DNA of 60,624 nucleotides from positions 1 to 60,624 of the forward strand of contig NZ_JARZZP010000015.1 of the NCBI RefSeq assembly GCF_029948085.1, given 5' to 3'. Source of the DNA: Streptococcus taonis (GTDB lineage Bacteria > Bacillota > Bacilli > Lactobacillales > Streptococcaceae). The translations under genes and the position numbers were made by a program. A model generated the notes under the pieces. It saw only the letters and a program-made list of their open reading frames with translations, ran no database searches and was not told the DNA's origin. Each line of letters starts with the position of its first letter. Position 1 is the first letter of the stretch. Positions 10,021 to 18,537 of this stretch are shown piece by piece.

Positions 10021-11052
10021 ATGGTATTTACAGCCAAAAGCCCTAAAATTAATATTGAAGAAGTTCGTAGTTTGTCTAAATTAGAAGGACAAGCACTTGC
10101 CAATAAACAACAACGCGATCAAGAACTTGAAGCGATTATTCGTGGTGAAGATCAACGCATTTTGTTAGTGATTGGTCCGTGTTCGTCTGACAATGAAGAA
10201 GCAGTTCTTGAGTATGCCAAGCGTTTGGCAAAACTGCAAGAAGAAGTAAAAGACCGCGTCTTTATGGTGATGCGTGTCTACACTGCTAAACCACGTACTA
10301 ATGGTGATGGTTATAAGGGCTTGATTCACCAACCAAATGCCAAAGAAGCACCTAGTCTCATCAATGGGATCAAGGCGGTTCGTCACCTGCATTACCGTGT
10401 TATTTCTGAAACAGGAATGACGACTGCGGATGAGATGTTGTACCCAGAAAACCTTCCTTTGGTAGATGACTTGATTTCTTACATGGCAGTTGGAGCTCGT
10501 TCGGTTGAAGACCAACAACACCGTTTTGTAGCTAGTGGAGCAGATTTTGCGACAGGTTTTAAAAATCCAACGTCTGGAAATCTCAATGTCATGTTCAACG
10601 GTATTTATGCGGCTCAAAACAAACAAAGTTTCCTTTTCCTAGGGAAAGAAGTTGAAACGACTGGAAATCCTCTATCGCATGCTATTCTCCGTGGTGCCCT
10701 CAATGAATACGGGAAAAACATTCCGAACTATTACTACGATAATTTAATGGATACTATTGCCCAGTATGAAAAGATGGGCCTTGAAAATCCATTTATCATC
10801 ATTGATACCAACCATGATAACTCAGGCAAGCAGTATATGGATCAGATTCGTATTGTACGTCAGACCTTGATTAACCGCGACTGGAATGAAAAGATTAAAA
10901 AATATGTCCGTGGTTTCATGATTGAGTCTTATCTAGAAGATGGTCGTCAAAATGAACCAGAGGTCTTTGGAAAATCTATCACCGATCCATGTCTAGGATG
11001 GGAAAATACTGAGGCTCTTGTACGCGAAATCTACCAAAGACTAGGAGAATAA
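10021..11052 (+). CDS. aroF: 3-deoxy-7-phosphoheptulonate synthase, first paralogue
   Basis: A 343-residue class I DAHP synthase that condenses phosphoenolpyruvate and erythrose 4-phosphate in the first step of aromatic amino acid synthesis. The conserved LLVIGPCSSDN (near residue 42), MRVYTAKPRTNGDGYKG (near 83) and IDTNHDNSGKQ (near 260) are all present. It is followed after one base by a second, clearly related synthase. Tandem isozymes in this family normally differ in which aromatic amino acid inhibits them. The F/G lettering of the pair is conventional; which is Phe- or Tyr-sensitive cannot be read here. Confidence 0.92.
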   Translation: MVFTAKSPKINIEEVRSLSKLEGQALANKQQRDQELEAIIRGEDQRILLVIGPCSSDNEEAVLEYAKRLAKLQEEVKDRVFMVMRVYTAKPRTNGDGYKGLIHQPNAKEAPSLINGIKAVRHLHYRVISETGMTTADEMLYPENLPLVDDLISYMAVGARSVEDQQHRFVASGADFATGFKNPTSGNLNVMFNGIYAAQNKQSFLFLGKEVETTGNPLSHAILRGALNEYGKNIPNYYYDNLMDTIAQYEKMGLENPFIIIDTNHDNSGKQYMDQIRIVRQTLINRDWNEKIKKYVRGFMIESYLEDGRQNEPEVFGKSITDPCLGWENTEALVREIYQRLGE

Positions 11053-11053
11053 T

Positions 11054-12085
11054 ATGGCATTTATTGAAAAAGGTCAAGAAATCGATATTGAAGCGATCAA
11101 GGCGGAAACACAACTATCTGCAGAAGCCTTGCAACATAAGGAAAGCCGAGACCAAGAACTGGCTGATATTCTATCTGGTAAGGATGACCGTATTCTTTTG
11201 GTCATTGGACCTTGTTCATCTGATAATGAAGAAGCAGTGCTTGAATATGCTCGTCGTTTGGCAGACTTGCAGAAAAAAGTTGCGGATAAGATTTTCATGG
11301 TCATGCGTGTTTACACAGCTAAGCCACGTACCAATGGAGATGGCTACAAGGGTTTGGTTCATCAGCCAGATACTTCTAAAGCACCAAGTTTGATTAATGG
11401 TTTGCAGGCTGTTCGTCAGCTTCATTATCGAGTGATTACAGAAACTGGATTGACCACAGCGGATGAAATGCTTTATCCATCCAATCTAGTCTTGGTTGAT
11501 GACTTGGTGAGCTACCATGCAGTGGGTGCGCGTTCAGTAGAAGATCAGGAACACCGTTTTGTAGCTTCAGGGATTGATGCACCAGTGGGTATGAAAAATC
11601 CAACCTCTGGAAATCTGTCTGTTATGTTTAATGCCATCTATGCTGCACAAAACAAGCAAACATTTCTTTACCATGGACAAGAAGTTGAGACTTCAGGTAA
11701 TCCCCTAGCTCACGTTATCCTTCGTGGAGCTATGAATGAATATGGGAAGAATGAACCAAACTTCTACTATGAAACTCTCTTAAATGCTATCGGGCGTTAC
11801 GAGTCTATGGGGCTTGAAAATCCCTTTATCATGATTGATACTAACCATGATAATTCAGGGAAGCAGTATATGGAGCAAGTTCGAATTGTTCGCCAAGCTC
11901 TGCTCAACCGTGACTGGAATGAAAAGATTAAGAAAACAGTTCGAGGTTTCATGATTGAATCCTACTTGGCAGATGGTCGACAAAATCAACCGGAAATCTT
12001 TGGTTGCTCTATTACAGACCCATGTCTAGGATGGGAAAACACAGTAGCCCTGGTAGAAGAAATCTATACTACCTTAACAAAATAA
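11054..12085 (+). CDS. aroG: 3-deoxy-7-phosphoheptulonate synthase, second paralogue
   Basis: A 343-residue isozyme of the preceding gene, the same length and closely similar throughout (LLVIGPCSSDN, MRVYTAKPRTNGDGYKG, IDTNHDNSGKQ all kept). Differences concentrate in the N-terminal 35 residues and around residues 170-215. It starts one base past the upstream stop, so the two are co-translated. A hairpin between its stop and acpS probably ends most transcripts. The paralogue letter is a naming convention only. Confidence 0.92.
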   Translation: MAFIEKGQEIDIEAIKAETQLSAEALQHKESRDQELADILSGKDDRILLVIGPCSSDNEEAVLEYARRLADLQKKVADKIFMVMRVYTAKPRTNGDGYKGLVHQPDTSKAPSLINGLQAVRQLHYRVITETGLTTADEMLYPSNLVLVDDLVSYHAVGARSVEDQEHRFVASGIDAPVGMKNPTSGNLSVMFNAIYAAQNKQTFLYHGQEVETSGNPLAHVILRGAMNEYGKNEPNFYYETLLNAIGRYESMGLENPFIMIDTNHDNSGKQYMEQVRIVRQALLNRDWNEKIKKTVRGFMIESYLADGRQNQPEIFGCSITDPCLGWENTVALVEEIYTTLTK

Positions 12086-12088
12086 GTG

Positions 12089-12123
12089 AAAAGGATGGAG
12101 TTGGGGGTATCTCAACTCCTTTT
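12089..12123 (+). terminator. Terminator or attenuator between aroG and acpS
   Basis: GGAGTTG (12097-12103) pairs with CAACTCC (12113-12119). The stem extends through flanking AAAAGG and CCTTTT, whose T-run ends eight bases before the acpS ATG. acpS has no good ribosome site of its own here. Confidence 0.65.
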
Positions 12124-12130
12124 GACGAAA

Positions 12131-12493
12131 ATGATAGTTGGACACGGAATTGATATCGAAGCATTAGCTTCTATACAAAATGCAGTTGAAAAAAGAGAAG
12201 GATTTGCACGGCGTGTCTTGACAGACAAGGAAATGGAGCGCTTTGCCAGTCTCAAAGGTCGTAGGCAGATCGAGTATTTGGCTGGGCGTTGGTCAGCAAA
12301 AGAGGCTTTCTCAAAGGCTATGGGAACGGGAATTGGGAAATTAGGTTTTCAGGACTTGGAAGTTTTGAACAATGAAAGAGGGGCTCCCTACTTCAGCAAA
12401 TCCCCGTTTTCAGGAAAAGTTTGGCTATCGATCAGCCATACAGATCAGTTTGTGACAGCTAGTGTTATTTTGGAGGAAGATTATGAAAACTAG
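12131..12493 (+). CDS. acpS: Holo-[acyl-carrier-protein] synthase AcpS
   Basis: A 120-residue phosphopantetheinyl transferase that activates acyl carrier protein for fatty acid synthesis. Asp8 in VGHGIDIE and the Glu in [12 protein letters not shown] (near 58) are the magnesium ligands. The ATG at 12131 gives the family length and start. An upstream extension to 12086 would translate through the terminator hairpin. The Shine-Dalgarno is weak. The gene overlaps alr by 11 bp, the usual acpS-alr pairing. Confidence 0.94.
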   Translation: MIVGHGIDIEALASIQNAVEKREGFARRVLTDKEMERFASLKGRRQIEYLAGRWSAKEAFSKAMGTGIGKLGFQDLEVLNNERGAPYFSKSPFSGKVWLSISHTDQFVTASVILEEDYEN

Positions 12494-13586
12494 TCCACAT
12501 AGACCAACCAAGGCCCTCATCGATCTGGGTGCTATCCGCTACAATATCCAACAAATGGGTGCGCATATTCCCAAAGATACCCTAAAATGGGCGGTTGTGA
12601 AAGCCAATGCCTACGGACACGGAGCGGTAGCTGTTGCTACGGCTATCCAGGATGATGTCGATGGTTTTTGCGTTTCTAATATCGATGAAGCCCTCGAACT
12701 CCGTCAAGCAGGAATTTCTAAGAAGATTCTTATTTTGGGAGTATCTGAGGTTGAATCTCTTTCATTGGCCAAGGACTTTTATATTACCTTGACAGTGGCA
12801 GGATTGGAATGGATTGAGAATCTCCTTGCTACTGATTCAGATTTATCAGGCTTAACCGTTCACCTTAAAATTGATTCAGGTATGGGACGAATTGGTTTTA
12901 GAAGTGCAAGCGAGGTGGCACAAGCCCAAGCTTTACTCAAGGAACATGGAGCAAATGTTGAGGGAATCTTTACCCACTTTGCAACTGCTGATGAAGAATC
13001 AGATAGCTACTTTAATCAACAGTTAGAGCGTTTCAAGGAAATACTTGCTGGCTTGCAAGAAGTACCAGAATTGGTTCATGCGAGTAACTCTGCGACTACT
13101 CTATGGCATGCGGAAACTATTTTCAATGCGGTTCGTATGGGAGATTCCATGTATGGTCTCAATCCAAGCGGACAAGTTTTAGAATTGCCTTATGAACTAA
13201 AACCAGCCTTGACCTTAGAAACTGCTATTGTTCATGTCAAAACAGTAGAGGCTGGAGCTTGCATGGGATATGGAGCGACCTATCAGGCAGATAGTGAGCA
13301 AGTCATTGCTACTTTGCCAATCGGTTATGCGGATGGTTGGACACGAGATATGCAGAATTTCTCAGTTCTGGTGGATGGACAATTGTGCCCTATCGTAGGG
13401 CGTGTATCCATGGACCAAATCACGGTTCATTTACCTAAGCTGTATCCCTTAGGGACAAAGGTTGTCTTGATTGGTACAGACGGTGATCAAGAAATTACTG
13501 CAACAGATGTAGCAGTTTACCGAGGAACCATCAATTATGAGGTAGTTTGTCTCCTCAGTGATCGAATTCCGAGAGAATATCATTAA
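12483..13586 (+). CDS. alr: Alanine racemase
   Basis: A 367-residue PLP enzyme that makes D-alanine for peptidoglycan and teichoic acids. The PLP lysine lies in [10 protein letters not shown] near residue 39 and the second catalytic base is the tyrosine of MGYGATY near 262. The ATG at 12483 follows GGAGGA inside acpS and gives the normal family start [15 protein letters not shown]. An in-frame ATG at 12462 is rejected because it is deeper in acpS and lacks that site. Confidence 0.96.
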   Translation: MKTSPHRPTKALIDLGAIRYNIQQMGAHIPKDTLKWAVVKANAYGHGAVAVATAIQDDVDGFCVSNIDEALELRQAGISKKILILGVSEVESLSLAKDFYITLTVAGLEWIENLLATDSDLSGLTVHLKIDSGMGRIGFRSASEVAQAQALLKEHGANVEGIFTHFATADEESDSYFNQQLERFKEILAGLQEVPELVHASNSATTLWHAETIFNAVRMGDSMYGLNPSGQVLELPYELKPALTLETAIVHVKTVEAGACMGYGATYQADSEQVIATLPIGYADGWTRDMQNFSVLVDGQLCPIVGRVSMDQITVHLPKLYPLGTKVVLIGTDGDQEITATDVAVYRGTINYEVVCLLSDRIPREYH

Positions 13587-13610
13587 AAGAGAGAAGGAAA
13601 GGAGAGGAGC

Positions 13611-15626
13611 ATGAATTTACATCAACCCTTGCATGTCTTGCCTGGAGTGGGACCAAAGTCAGCAGAGAAATATGCCAAACTAGGAATCGAAAACCTACAA
13701 GATCTCTTGCTCTACTTTCCTTTCCGTTATGAAGATTTTAAGACCAAGCAGGTGCTAGAACTAGAAGATGGTGAAAAGGCTGTCCTATCTGGTCAGGTAG
13801 TAACACCAGCTAGTGTTCAGTATTATGGTTTTAAGCGCAATCGCCTACGCTTTAGTCTCAAGCAGGGAGAGGTTGTGTTTTCAGTGAACTTCTTTAACCA
13901 ACCCTACCTGGCTGACAAGATTGAGCTAGGAGCGACTCTAGCCGTTTTTGGTAAGTGGGATCGCGCCAAGGCTAGTCTAACAGGGATGAAGGTTTTAGCT
14001 CAAGTGGAGGACGACCTTCAACCTGTCTATCGTCTCGCACAAGGAGTTAGTCAAGCAAGCCTTGTTAAGATCATTAAAACCGCCTTTGATCAGGGGCTAG
14101 ATCTCTTGATAGAGGAAAATCTCCCTCAGTCCTTGCTAGATAAATACAAACTCATGTCTCGCTGTCAGGCTGTTCGTGCTATGCATTTTCCTAAGGATTT
14201 GGCAGAATACAAGCAGGCTCTCCGTCGAATCAAGTTTGAGGAACTTTTCTATTTCCAAATGCAATTACAGACCCTCAAGTCTGAAAATAAGGTTCATGGA
14301 AGTGGTCTGGTCCTGAATTGGTCCCAAGAAAAACTAACTGCAGTTAAAGAAAAGTTACCCTTTGCTTTGACACAAGCCCAAGAAAAGAGCCTGCAAGAAA
14401 TTCTGACCGATATGAAGTCGGACCACCACATGAATCGACTCTTGCAAGGAGATGTTGGTAGCGGGAAAACAGTGGTAGCAGGTCTAGCGATGTACGCAGC
14501 CGTAACGGCGGGTTATCAGGCTGCCCTCATGGTTCCAACAGAGATTCTTGCAGAGCAACACTTTGAAAGTCTAGAAAGTCTCTTTCCTGATTTGAAACTA
14601 GCTCTCCTAACAGGTTCATTAAAAGCTGCAGAAAAACGAACGGTTTTGGAGACCATTGCCAAGGGCGAGGTTGATGTGATTATCGGAACTCATGCTCTGA
14701 TTCAAGATGGGGTAGACTATGCTAAACTCGGTTTGATTATCATCGACGAGCAACACCGTTTTGGTGTGGGACAAAGGCGTATTTTACGTGAAAAAGGAGA
14801 AAATCCAGATGTCCTCATGATGACGGCGACTCCGATTCCACGAACCTTAGCCATCACCGCCTTTGGAGATATGGATGTTTCTATTATTGACCAGATGCCA
14901 GCTGGACGTAAGCCAATCGTGACACGCTGGATCAAGCATGAGCAATTACCCCAGGTTTTGACTTGGTTGGAAGGTGAGATTCAAAAAGGGTCTCAAGCCT
15001 ATGTCATTTCGCCCTTGATTGAAGAATCTGAAGCCTTGGATCTGAAAAACGCTATTGCTTTATCGGAAGAATTGACGACTCATTTTTCTGGAAAAGCAAA
15101 AGTTGCCCTCTTACACGGTAAGATGAAGAGTGATGAAAAAGACCAGATTATGCAGGAGTTCAAAGATAGAAAGACTGATATTCTGGTCTCTACAACGGTT
15201 ATCGAGGTTGGGGTCAATGTGCCAAATGCGACCGTCATGATTATCATGGATGCTGACCGTTTCGGACTCAGCCAGCTTCATCAGCTCAGAGGTCGTGTCG
15301 GTCGTGGGGAGAAGCAGTCCTATGCAGTTCTAGTTGCCAATCCTAAGACTGACTCTGGAAAAGACCGCATGCGCATCATGACGGAAACGACTAATGGATT
15401 TGTCCTTGCAGAAGAAGATTTGAAAATGCGCGGTTCGGGTGAGATTTTTGGAACCAGGCAGTCAGGTTTACCAGAGTTTCAAGTGGCTGATATTATCGAA
15501 GATTTTCCGATTCTTGAGGAAGCACGTAAGGTAGCTAGTTATATCAGCTCCCTTCCTAACTGGCAGGAGGACCCAGAGTGGCATATGATTGCCCTAAATC
15601 TAGAAAAGAAAGAACATTTAGATTAA
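13611..15626 (+). CDS. recG: ATP-dependent DNA helicase RecG
   Basis: A 671-residue branch-migration helicase that remodels stalled forks and Holliday junctions. An N-terminal wedge/OB domain (about residues 1-180) precedes the helicase core: Walker A GDVGSGKT near 281, DEQH near 380, MTATPIPRTLA near 403, and LRGRVGRG near 564. GGAGAGG lies just upstream of the ATG. It is the last gene of the acpS-alr-recG run and is followed by the mini-transcription units. Confidence 0.96.
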   Translation: MNLHQPLHVLPGVGPKSAEKYAKLGIENLQDLLLYFPFRYEDFKTKQVLELEDGEKAVLSGQVVTPASVQYYGFKRNRLRFSLKQGEVVFSVNFFNQPYLADKIELGATLAVFGKWDRAKASLTGMKVLAQVEDDLQPVYRLAQGVSQASLVKIIKTAFDQGLDLLIEENLPQSLLDKYKLMSRCQAVRAMHFPKDLAEYKQALRRIKFEELFYFQMQLQTLKSENKVHGSGLVLNWSQEKLTAVKEKLPFALTQAQEKSLQEILTDMKSDHHMNRLLQGDVGSGKTVVAGLAMYAAVTAGYQAALMVPTEILAEQHFESLESLFPDLKLALLTGSLKAAEKRTVLETIAKGEVDVIIGTHALIQDGVDYAKLGLIIIDEQHRFGVGQRRILREKGENPDVLMMTATPIPRTLAITAFGDMDVSIIDQMPAGRKPIVTRWIKHEQLPQVLTWLEGEIQKGSQAYVISPLIEESEALDLKNAIALSEELTTHFSGKAKVALLHGKMKSDEKDQIMQEFKDRKTDILVSTTVIEVGVNVPNATVMIIMDADRFGLSQLHQLRGRVGRGEKQSYAVLVANPKTDSGKDRMRIMTETTNGFVLAEEDLKMRGSGEIFGTRQSGLPEFQVADIIEDFPILEEARKVASYISSLPNWQEDPEWHMIALNLEKKEHLD

Positions 15627-15632
15627 GCTTTC

Positions 15633-15676
15633 TCTAAGAAAATCTTAAGTTTGCTTTTAGGGTTATTGCCTATACT
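15633..15676 (+). promoter_or_regulatory. Promoter of mini-unit 1 with three 11-bp-phased direct repeats
   Basis: TCTAAG, CTTAAG and TTTTAG are spaced by exactly 5 bp each (15633, 15644, 15655). A 10-bp gap leads to the TATACT -10 box at 15671-15676. This geometry is typical of OmpR-family response regulators. It is close to the CiaR pattern TTTAAG-N5-TTTAAG-N10 from the -10 box, although the last repeat deviates. No usable -35 is present, suggesting activator dependence. Confidence 0.6.
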
Positions 15677-15707
15677 AGAGTCATCAAAAAGAAACGAGGA
15701 CTCTCAC

Positions 15708-15779
15708 ATGACAATGACGATTAAAGTAAATTACCAAAAAACGTTTCAACAGGAGCAAGCACCTTCTCCTAAATACTAA
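15708..15779 (+). CDS. Uncharacterised 23-residue peptide, mini-unit 1
   Basis: The peptide reads MTMTIKVNYQKTFQ then QEQAPSPKY. I do not recognise it. An AGGA ribosome site precedes the ATG, a promoter lies upstream and a terminator starts six bases past the stop, so the unit is a self-contained transcript of about 120 nt. A second unit at 16182 has the same first 14 residues. Over the 69 nt from 27 bases before the ATG to codon 14 the two copies differ at only two positions, both synonymous third-codon changes, which argues that the peptide is translated and selected. It has no signal peptide, membrane segment or double-glycine leader. Confidence 0.55.
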   Translation: MTMTIKVNYQKTFQQEQAPSPKY

Positions 15780-15784
15780 GTAAA

Positions 15785-15804
15785 AGAGCGATAACGCTCT
15801 TTTT
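15785..15804 (+). terminator. Terminator of mini-unit 1
   Basis: AGAGCG, loop ATAA, CGCTCT, then TTTT. A compact intrinsic terminator immediately after the 23-codon ORF. Confidence 0.85.
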
Positions 15805-15847
15805 GTGTGGGGATTCGCAGCTAAGGGATTTAGAAAAATGCTTATGT

Positions 15848-15955
15848 TATAGTAGATTGAATCTAGAACAGTACACTACAACTGCTAAAAATATTTCTAG
15901 AAATTAGTTTGACTTTTCTAATCTCTCTGTTCACATCTTATTTCAATCCACTATA
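15848..15955 (-). repeat. RUP element, copy 2
   Basis: A 108-bp copy in inverse orientation to copy 1, from TATAGTAGATTGAA to TTTCAATCCACTATA. It sits between the two mini-units. Confidence 0.85.
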
Positions 15956-15989
15956 ATTTGATTTACGGAATATATAAACTTAAACATCA

Positions 15990-16085
15990 CTTCAAACAAC
16001 GTCTTAGTCTATCTGGTAAACTAAAAGCAGTGCTTTGAGAAAGCTGTGACTAGCTTTCTAGTTTGCTCTTTCGTTTTCATTGAGT
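15990..16085 (-). repeat. Degenerate BOX fragment (boxA-like)
   Basis: The stretch from CAGTGCTTTGAG through CTAGTTTGCTCTTTCG to TTTTCATTGAGTCA matches the boxA part of the complete BOX at 18538-18783, minus orientation, with several substitutions and no clear boxB or boxC. Confidence 0.55.
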
Positions 16086-16106
16086 CAAGAATTACTTTTA
16101 GTTTTT

Positions 16107-16150
16107 TCTAAGGAAAATATAAGCTATGTTTTAGGAAGGGATTTTATACT
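16107..16150 (+). promoter_or_regulatory. Promoter of mini-unit 2 with three 11-bp-phased direct repeats
   Basis: TCTAAG, TATAAG and TTTTAG start at 16107, 16118 and 16129 with 5-bp gaps. TATACT follows 10 bp later at 16145. The spacing is identical to mini-unit 1 although the spacer bases have diverged, so the geometry appears to be under selection. Confidence 0.6.
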
Positions 16151-16181
16151 AGGTTCATCAAAAAGAAACGAGGACTCTCAC

Positions 16182-16259
16182 ATGACAATGACGATTAAAG
16201 TAAATTATCAAAAAACCTTTCAAGAAGTAGTAGAGGCAGACAAGCTTGCTACAAAATAG
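16182..16259 (+). CDS. Uncharacterised 25-residue peptide, mini-unit 2
   Basis: The peptide reads MTMTIKVNYQKTFQ then EVVEADKLATK. The first 14 residues equal those of the peptide at 15708 and the tail is unrelated. Promoter geometry, 5' leader, AGGA site and ATG context match copy 1. Its own terminator begins nine bases past the stop. A conserved head with a divergent tail could be a leader/core arrangement, a pair of regulatory RNAs with incidental ORFs, or regulatory peptides. None of these can be chosen from sequence alone. Confidence 0.55.
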   Translation: MTMTIKVNYQKTFQEVVEADKLATK

Positions 16260-16267
16260 TAGTTATT

Positions 16268-16288
16268 AAGGGCGATAGAGCCCTTTTT
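16268..16288 (+). terminator. Terminator of mini-unit 2
   Basis: AAGGGC pairs with GCCCTT around GATAGA and is followed by TTT. Confidence 0.8.
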
Positions 16289-16348
16289 AAATACTTGCTT
16301 TAGGTGAAATAGAATAGACTTTTAGTATAAAGAATCAGTAGAATCATG

Positions 16349-16362
16349 CTATACCAATTTTT
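16349..16362 (-). promoter_or_regulatory. Predicted NagR-type operator 1 (dre-like) upstream of glmS
   Basis: CTATACCAATTTT, read on the other strand as AAAATTGGTATAG, resembles the GntR/HutC-family NagR site known from streptococcal amino-sugar genes. It ends five bases before the -35 box. A second copy lies downstream of the promoter. Confidence 0.5.
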
Positions 16363-16366
16363 ACTC

Positions 16367-16395
16367 TTGACAAGTGAAAGAAACAAGTATATACT
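16367..16395 (+). promoter_or_regulatory. Promoter of glmS
   Basis: TTGACA (16367-16372), 17 bp, TATACT (16390-16395). It would give a leader of about 75 nt before the ATG. Confidence 0.8.
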
Positions 16396-16424
16396 GTTTT
16401 TGCTGATTCTATAAAAGAGAAATC

Positions 16425-16439
16425 AGACTATACCAATTT
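16425..16439 (-). promoter_or_regulatory. Predicted NagR-type operator 2 in the glmS leader
   Basis: AGACTATACCAATTT shares CTATACCAATTT with operator 1. It lies about 25 bp downstream of the probable transcription start, where a bound repressor could block elongation. Together they suggest amino-sugar control of glmS at the DNA level. No glmS ribozyme is visible. Confidence 0.5.
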
Positions 16440-16449
16440 AAGGGGAAAG

Positions 16450-16464
16450 CACAGCTTGTCTGTG
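16450..16464 (+). promoter_or_regulatory. Hairpin between AGGGG and the glmS start codon
   Basis: CACAG (16450-16454) pairs with CTGTG (16460-16464). The only purine-rich ribosome site, AAGGGG (about 16440-16445), is roughly 30 bases from the ATG, too far unless this hairpin shortens the gap. Confidence 0.4.
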
Positions 16465-16475
16465 TCGTATATACT

Positions 16476-18284
16476 ATGTGTGGAATTGTTGGTGTTGTTG
16501 GAAACACAAATGCAACTGATATTTTGATTCAAGGGCTTGAAAAGCTCGAATACCGTGGTTATGATTCTGCGGGAATTTTTGTCCTAGGTGGTGCTGAAAA
16601 CCATTTAGTGAAGGCTGTTGGTCGTATCGCAGAATTATCTGCTAAAACTGCTGGTGTTGAGGGAACAACTGGTATCGGACATACTCGTTGGGCGACTCAC
16701 GGGAAACCAACAGAAGATAATGCTCACCCACACCGCTCTGAGACAGGACGTTTTGTCTTGGTGCACAATGGTGTGATTGAAAACTATCTTGAAATCAAAG
16801 AAGAATACCTTGCAGGTCACCACTTCAAGGGACAAACGGATACTGAAATCGCCGTTCACTTGATTGGGAAATTTGCGGAAGAAGATGGCTTGTCAGTACT
16901 TGAAGCCTTCAAAAAAGCTCTTCACATCATCCGTGGTTCTTATGCCTTTGCCTTGATCGACTCTGAAAATCCAGATGTCATCTATGTGGCCAAGAACAAA
17001 TCACCTCTCTTGATTGGTCTTGGTGATGGCTACAATATGGTCTGCTCAGACGCCATGGCTATGATTCGTGAGACCAACCAATACATGGAAATCCATGACC
17101 AAGAGTTGGTTATCGTAAAAGCTGATAGCGTTGAAGTGCAAGACTATGATGGTAACAGCCGTGAGCGTGCTAGCTACACTGCGGAGCTTGACTTGTCAGA
17201 TATCGGTAAGGGGACATATCCTTACTACATGCTCAAGGAAATCGATGAGCAGCCAACGGTGATGCGTAAGTTAATCCAAGCCTACACAGATGAGGCTGGT
17301 CAAGTAGTGGTTGATCCAGCTATCATCAAGGCTGTTCAAGACGCAGACCGCATCTATATCCTCGCAGCTGGAACATCTTACCACGCAGGATTTGCTTCTA
17401 AGAAGATGCTGGAAGAATTGACGGATACACCAGTTGAACTTGGAATCTCATCTGAGTGGGGCTACGGTATGCCACTTCTCAGCAAGAAACCACTTTTCAT
17501 CTTTATTAGCCAATCTGGTGAAACAGCAGATAGCCGTCAGGTTTTGGTCAAGGCTAATGAAATGGGAATCCCAAGCTTGACAGTGACAAACGTCCCAGGT
17601 TCAACCCTTTCACGTGAAGCCAACCATACCATGCTCCTTCACGCAGGTCCTGAAATTGCCGTAGCATCAACCAAGGCCTATACAGCGCAAATCGCAGCCC
17701 TTGCCTTCCTTGCAAAAGCAGTCGGTCAAGCAAATGGCAATGCTAAAGCGCAAGCCTTTGACCTGGTTCATGAGTTGTCAATCGTAGCTCAGTCTATCGA
17801 ATCAACCCTTTCAGAGAAAGAAACCATTGAAGCCAAGGTTCGTGAGCTTCTTGAAACAACTCGTAACGCCTTTTACATCGGACGTGGTCAAGACTACTAT
17901 GTAGCTATGGAAGCCAGTCTCAAGCTCAAAGAGATTTCGTACATCCAATGTGAAGGTTTTGCAGCTGGAGAGCTCAAGCACGGAACGATCGCATTGATTG
18001 AAGAAGGAACACCTGTTTTGGCTCTCTTATCAGACCCAGTTCTTGCCAACCACACTCGAGGAAATATCCAAGAAGTGGCAGCACGTGGAGCTAAGGTCCT
18101 CACCATTGCAGAAGAAAATGTTGCCAAAGATACAGATGATATCGTTCTTACGACCGTACACCCTTACCTCTCACCAATCTCAATGGTCGTACCAACGCAA
18201 TTGGTCGCTTATTTTGCAACCCTACACCGTGGACTCGATGTGGACAAACCACGTAACCTTGCTAAGTCAGTAACAGTAGAATAA
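16476..18284 (+). CDS. glmS: Glutamine-fructose-6-phosphate aminotransferase GlmS
   Basis: A 602-residue enzyme that makes glucosamine 6-phosphate, the entry to peptidoglycan and amino-sugar synthesis. Cys2 in MCGIVGVVG is the N-terminal glutaminase nucleophile; [14 protein letters not shown] and the two SIS domains (about residues 285-420 and 455-595) follow. The C-terminus LAKSVTVE is canonical. The ATG is fixed because Cys must be residue 2. The Shine-Dalgarno is unusually distant. Two NagR-like sites flank the promoter and a terminator follows. Confidence 0.97.
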   Translation: MCGIVGVVGNTNATDILIQGLEKLEYRGYDSAGIFVLGGAENHLVKAVGRIAELSAKTAGVEGTTGIGHTRWATHGKPTEDNAHPHRSETGRFVLVHNGVIENYLEIKEEYLAGHHFKGQTDTEIAVHLIGKFAEEDGLSVLEAFKKALHIIRGSYAFALIDSENPDVIYVAKNKSPLLIGLGDGYNMVCSDAMAMIRETNQYMEIHDQELVIVKADSVEVQDYDGNSRERASYTAELDLSDIGKGTYPYYMLKEIDEQPTVMRKLIQAYTDEAGQVVVDPAIIKAVQDADRIYILAAGTSYHAGFASKKMLEELTDTPVELGISSEWGYGMPLLSKKPLFIFISQSGETADSRQVLVKANEMGIPSLTVTNVPGSTLSREANHTMLLHAGPEIAVASTKAYTAQIAALAFLAKAVGQANGNAKAQAFDLVHELSIVAQSIESTLSEKETIEAKVRELLETTRNAFYIGRGQDYYVAMEASLKLKEISYIQCEGFAAGELKHGTIALIEEGTPVLALLSDPVLANHTRGNIQEVAARGAKVLTIAEENVAKDTDDIVLTTVHPYLSPISMVVPTQLVAYFATLHRGLDVDKPRNLAKSVTVE

Positions 18285-18306
18285 GCTAAAAAATTAAATC
18301 ATAAGC

Positions 18307-18361
18307 AAAAGTGAACTAGATAGTTTTCTGGAAATCAGAATGCTGTCTTGTTCACTTTTTT
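18307..18361 (+). terminator. Terminator after glmS
   Basis: AAAAGTGAAC (18307-18316) pairs with GTTCACTTTT (18350-18359). The loop holds a second pairing, AGATAG with a CTGTCT arm, and the stem ends in a T-run. Confidence 0.8.
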
Positions 18362-18362
18362 G

Positions 18363-18480
18363 TATATTCAATGAAAATCAATGACCAAACTAAGGTGCTT
18401 AGGTAGATGTCTCACAGAATAGCTTTGAGGTTTTAGATAAGAGTGACGCAGTCAGTCTTATTACACCAAGTTGATATTGT
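18363..18480 (+). repeat. Degenerate BOX element
   Basis: TATTCAATGAAAATCAATGACCAAACTA resembles boxA in plus orientation, and TTTGAGGTTTTAGATAAGAGTGACGCAGTCAG resembles boxB, both with several changes. No intact boxC follows. It faces the complete BOX downstream. Confidence 0.55.
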
Positions 18481-18537
18481 AGAGAAAATGGATCAACCTC
18501 AGCCAAGGTAGTTCAAGTCAAGATTGAAGAGGATTGA

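Noticed and set aside
15708..15779. Class II bacteriocin or competence-pheromone precursor
   Set aside because: There is no double-glycine leader, no hydrophobic core, and no export or immunity gene beside the mini-ORFs.
16396..16475. glmS ribozyme in the glmS leader
   Set aside because: The leader is only about 75 nt and shows no ribozyme core; operators and a small hairpin are seen instead.
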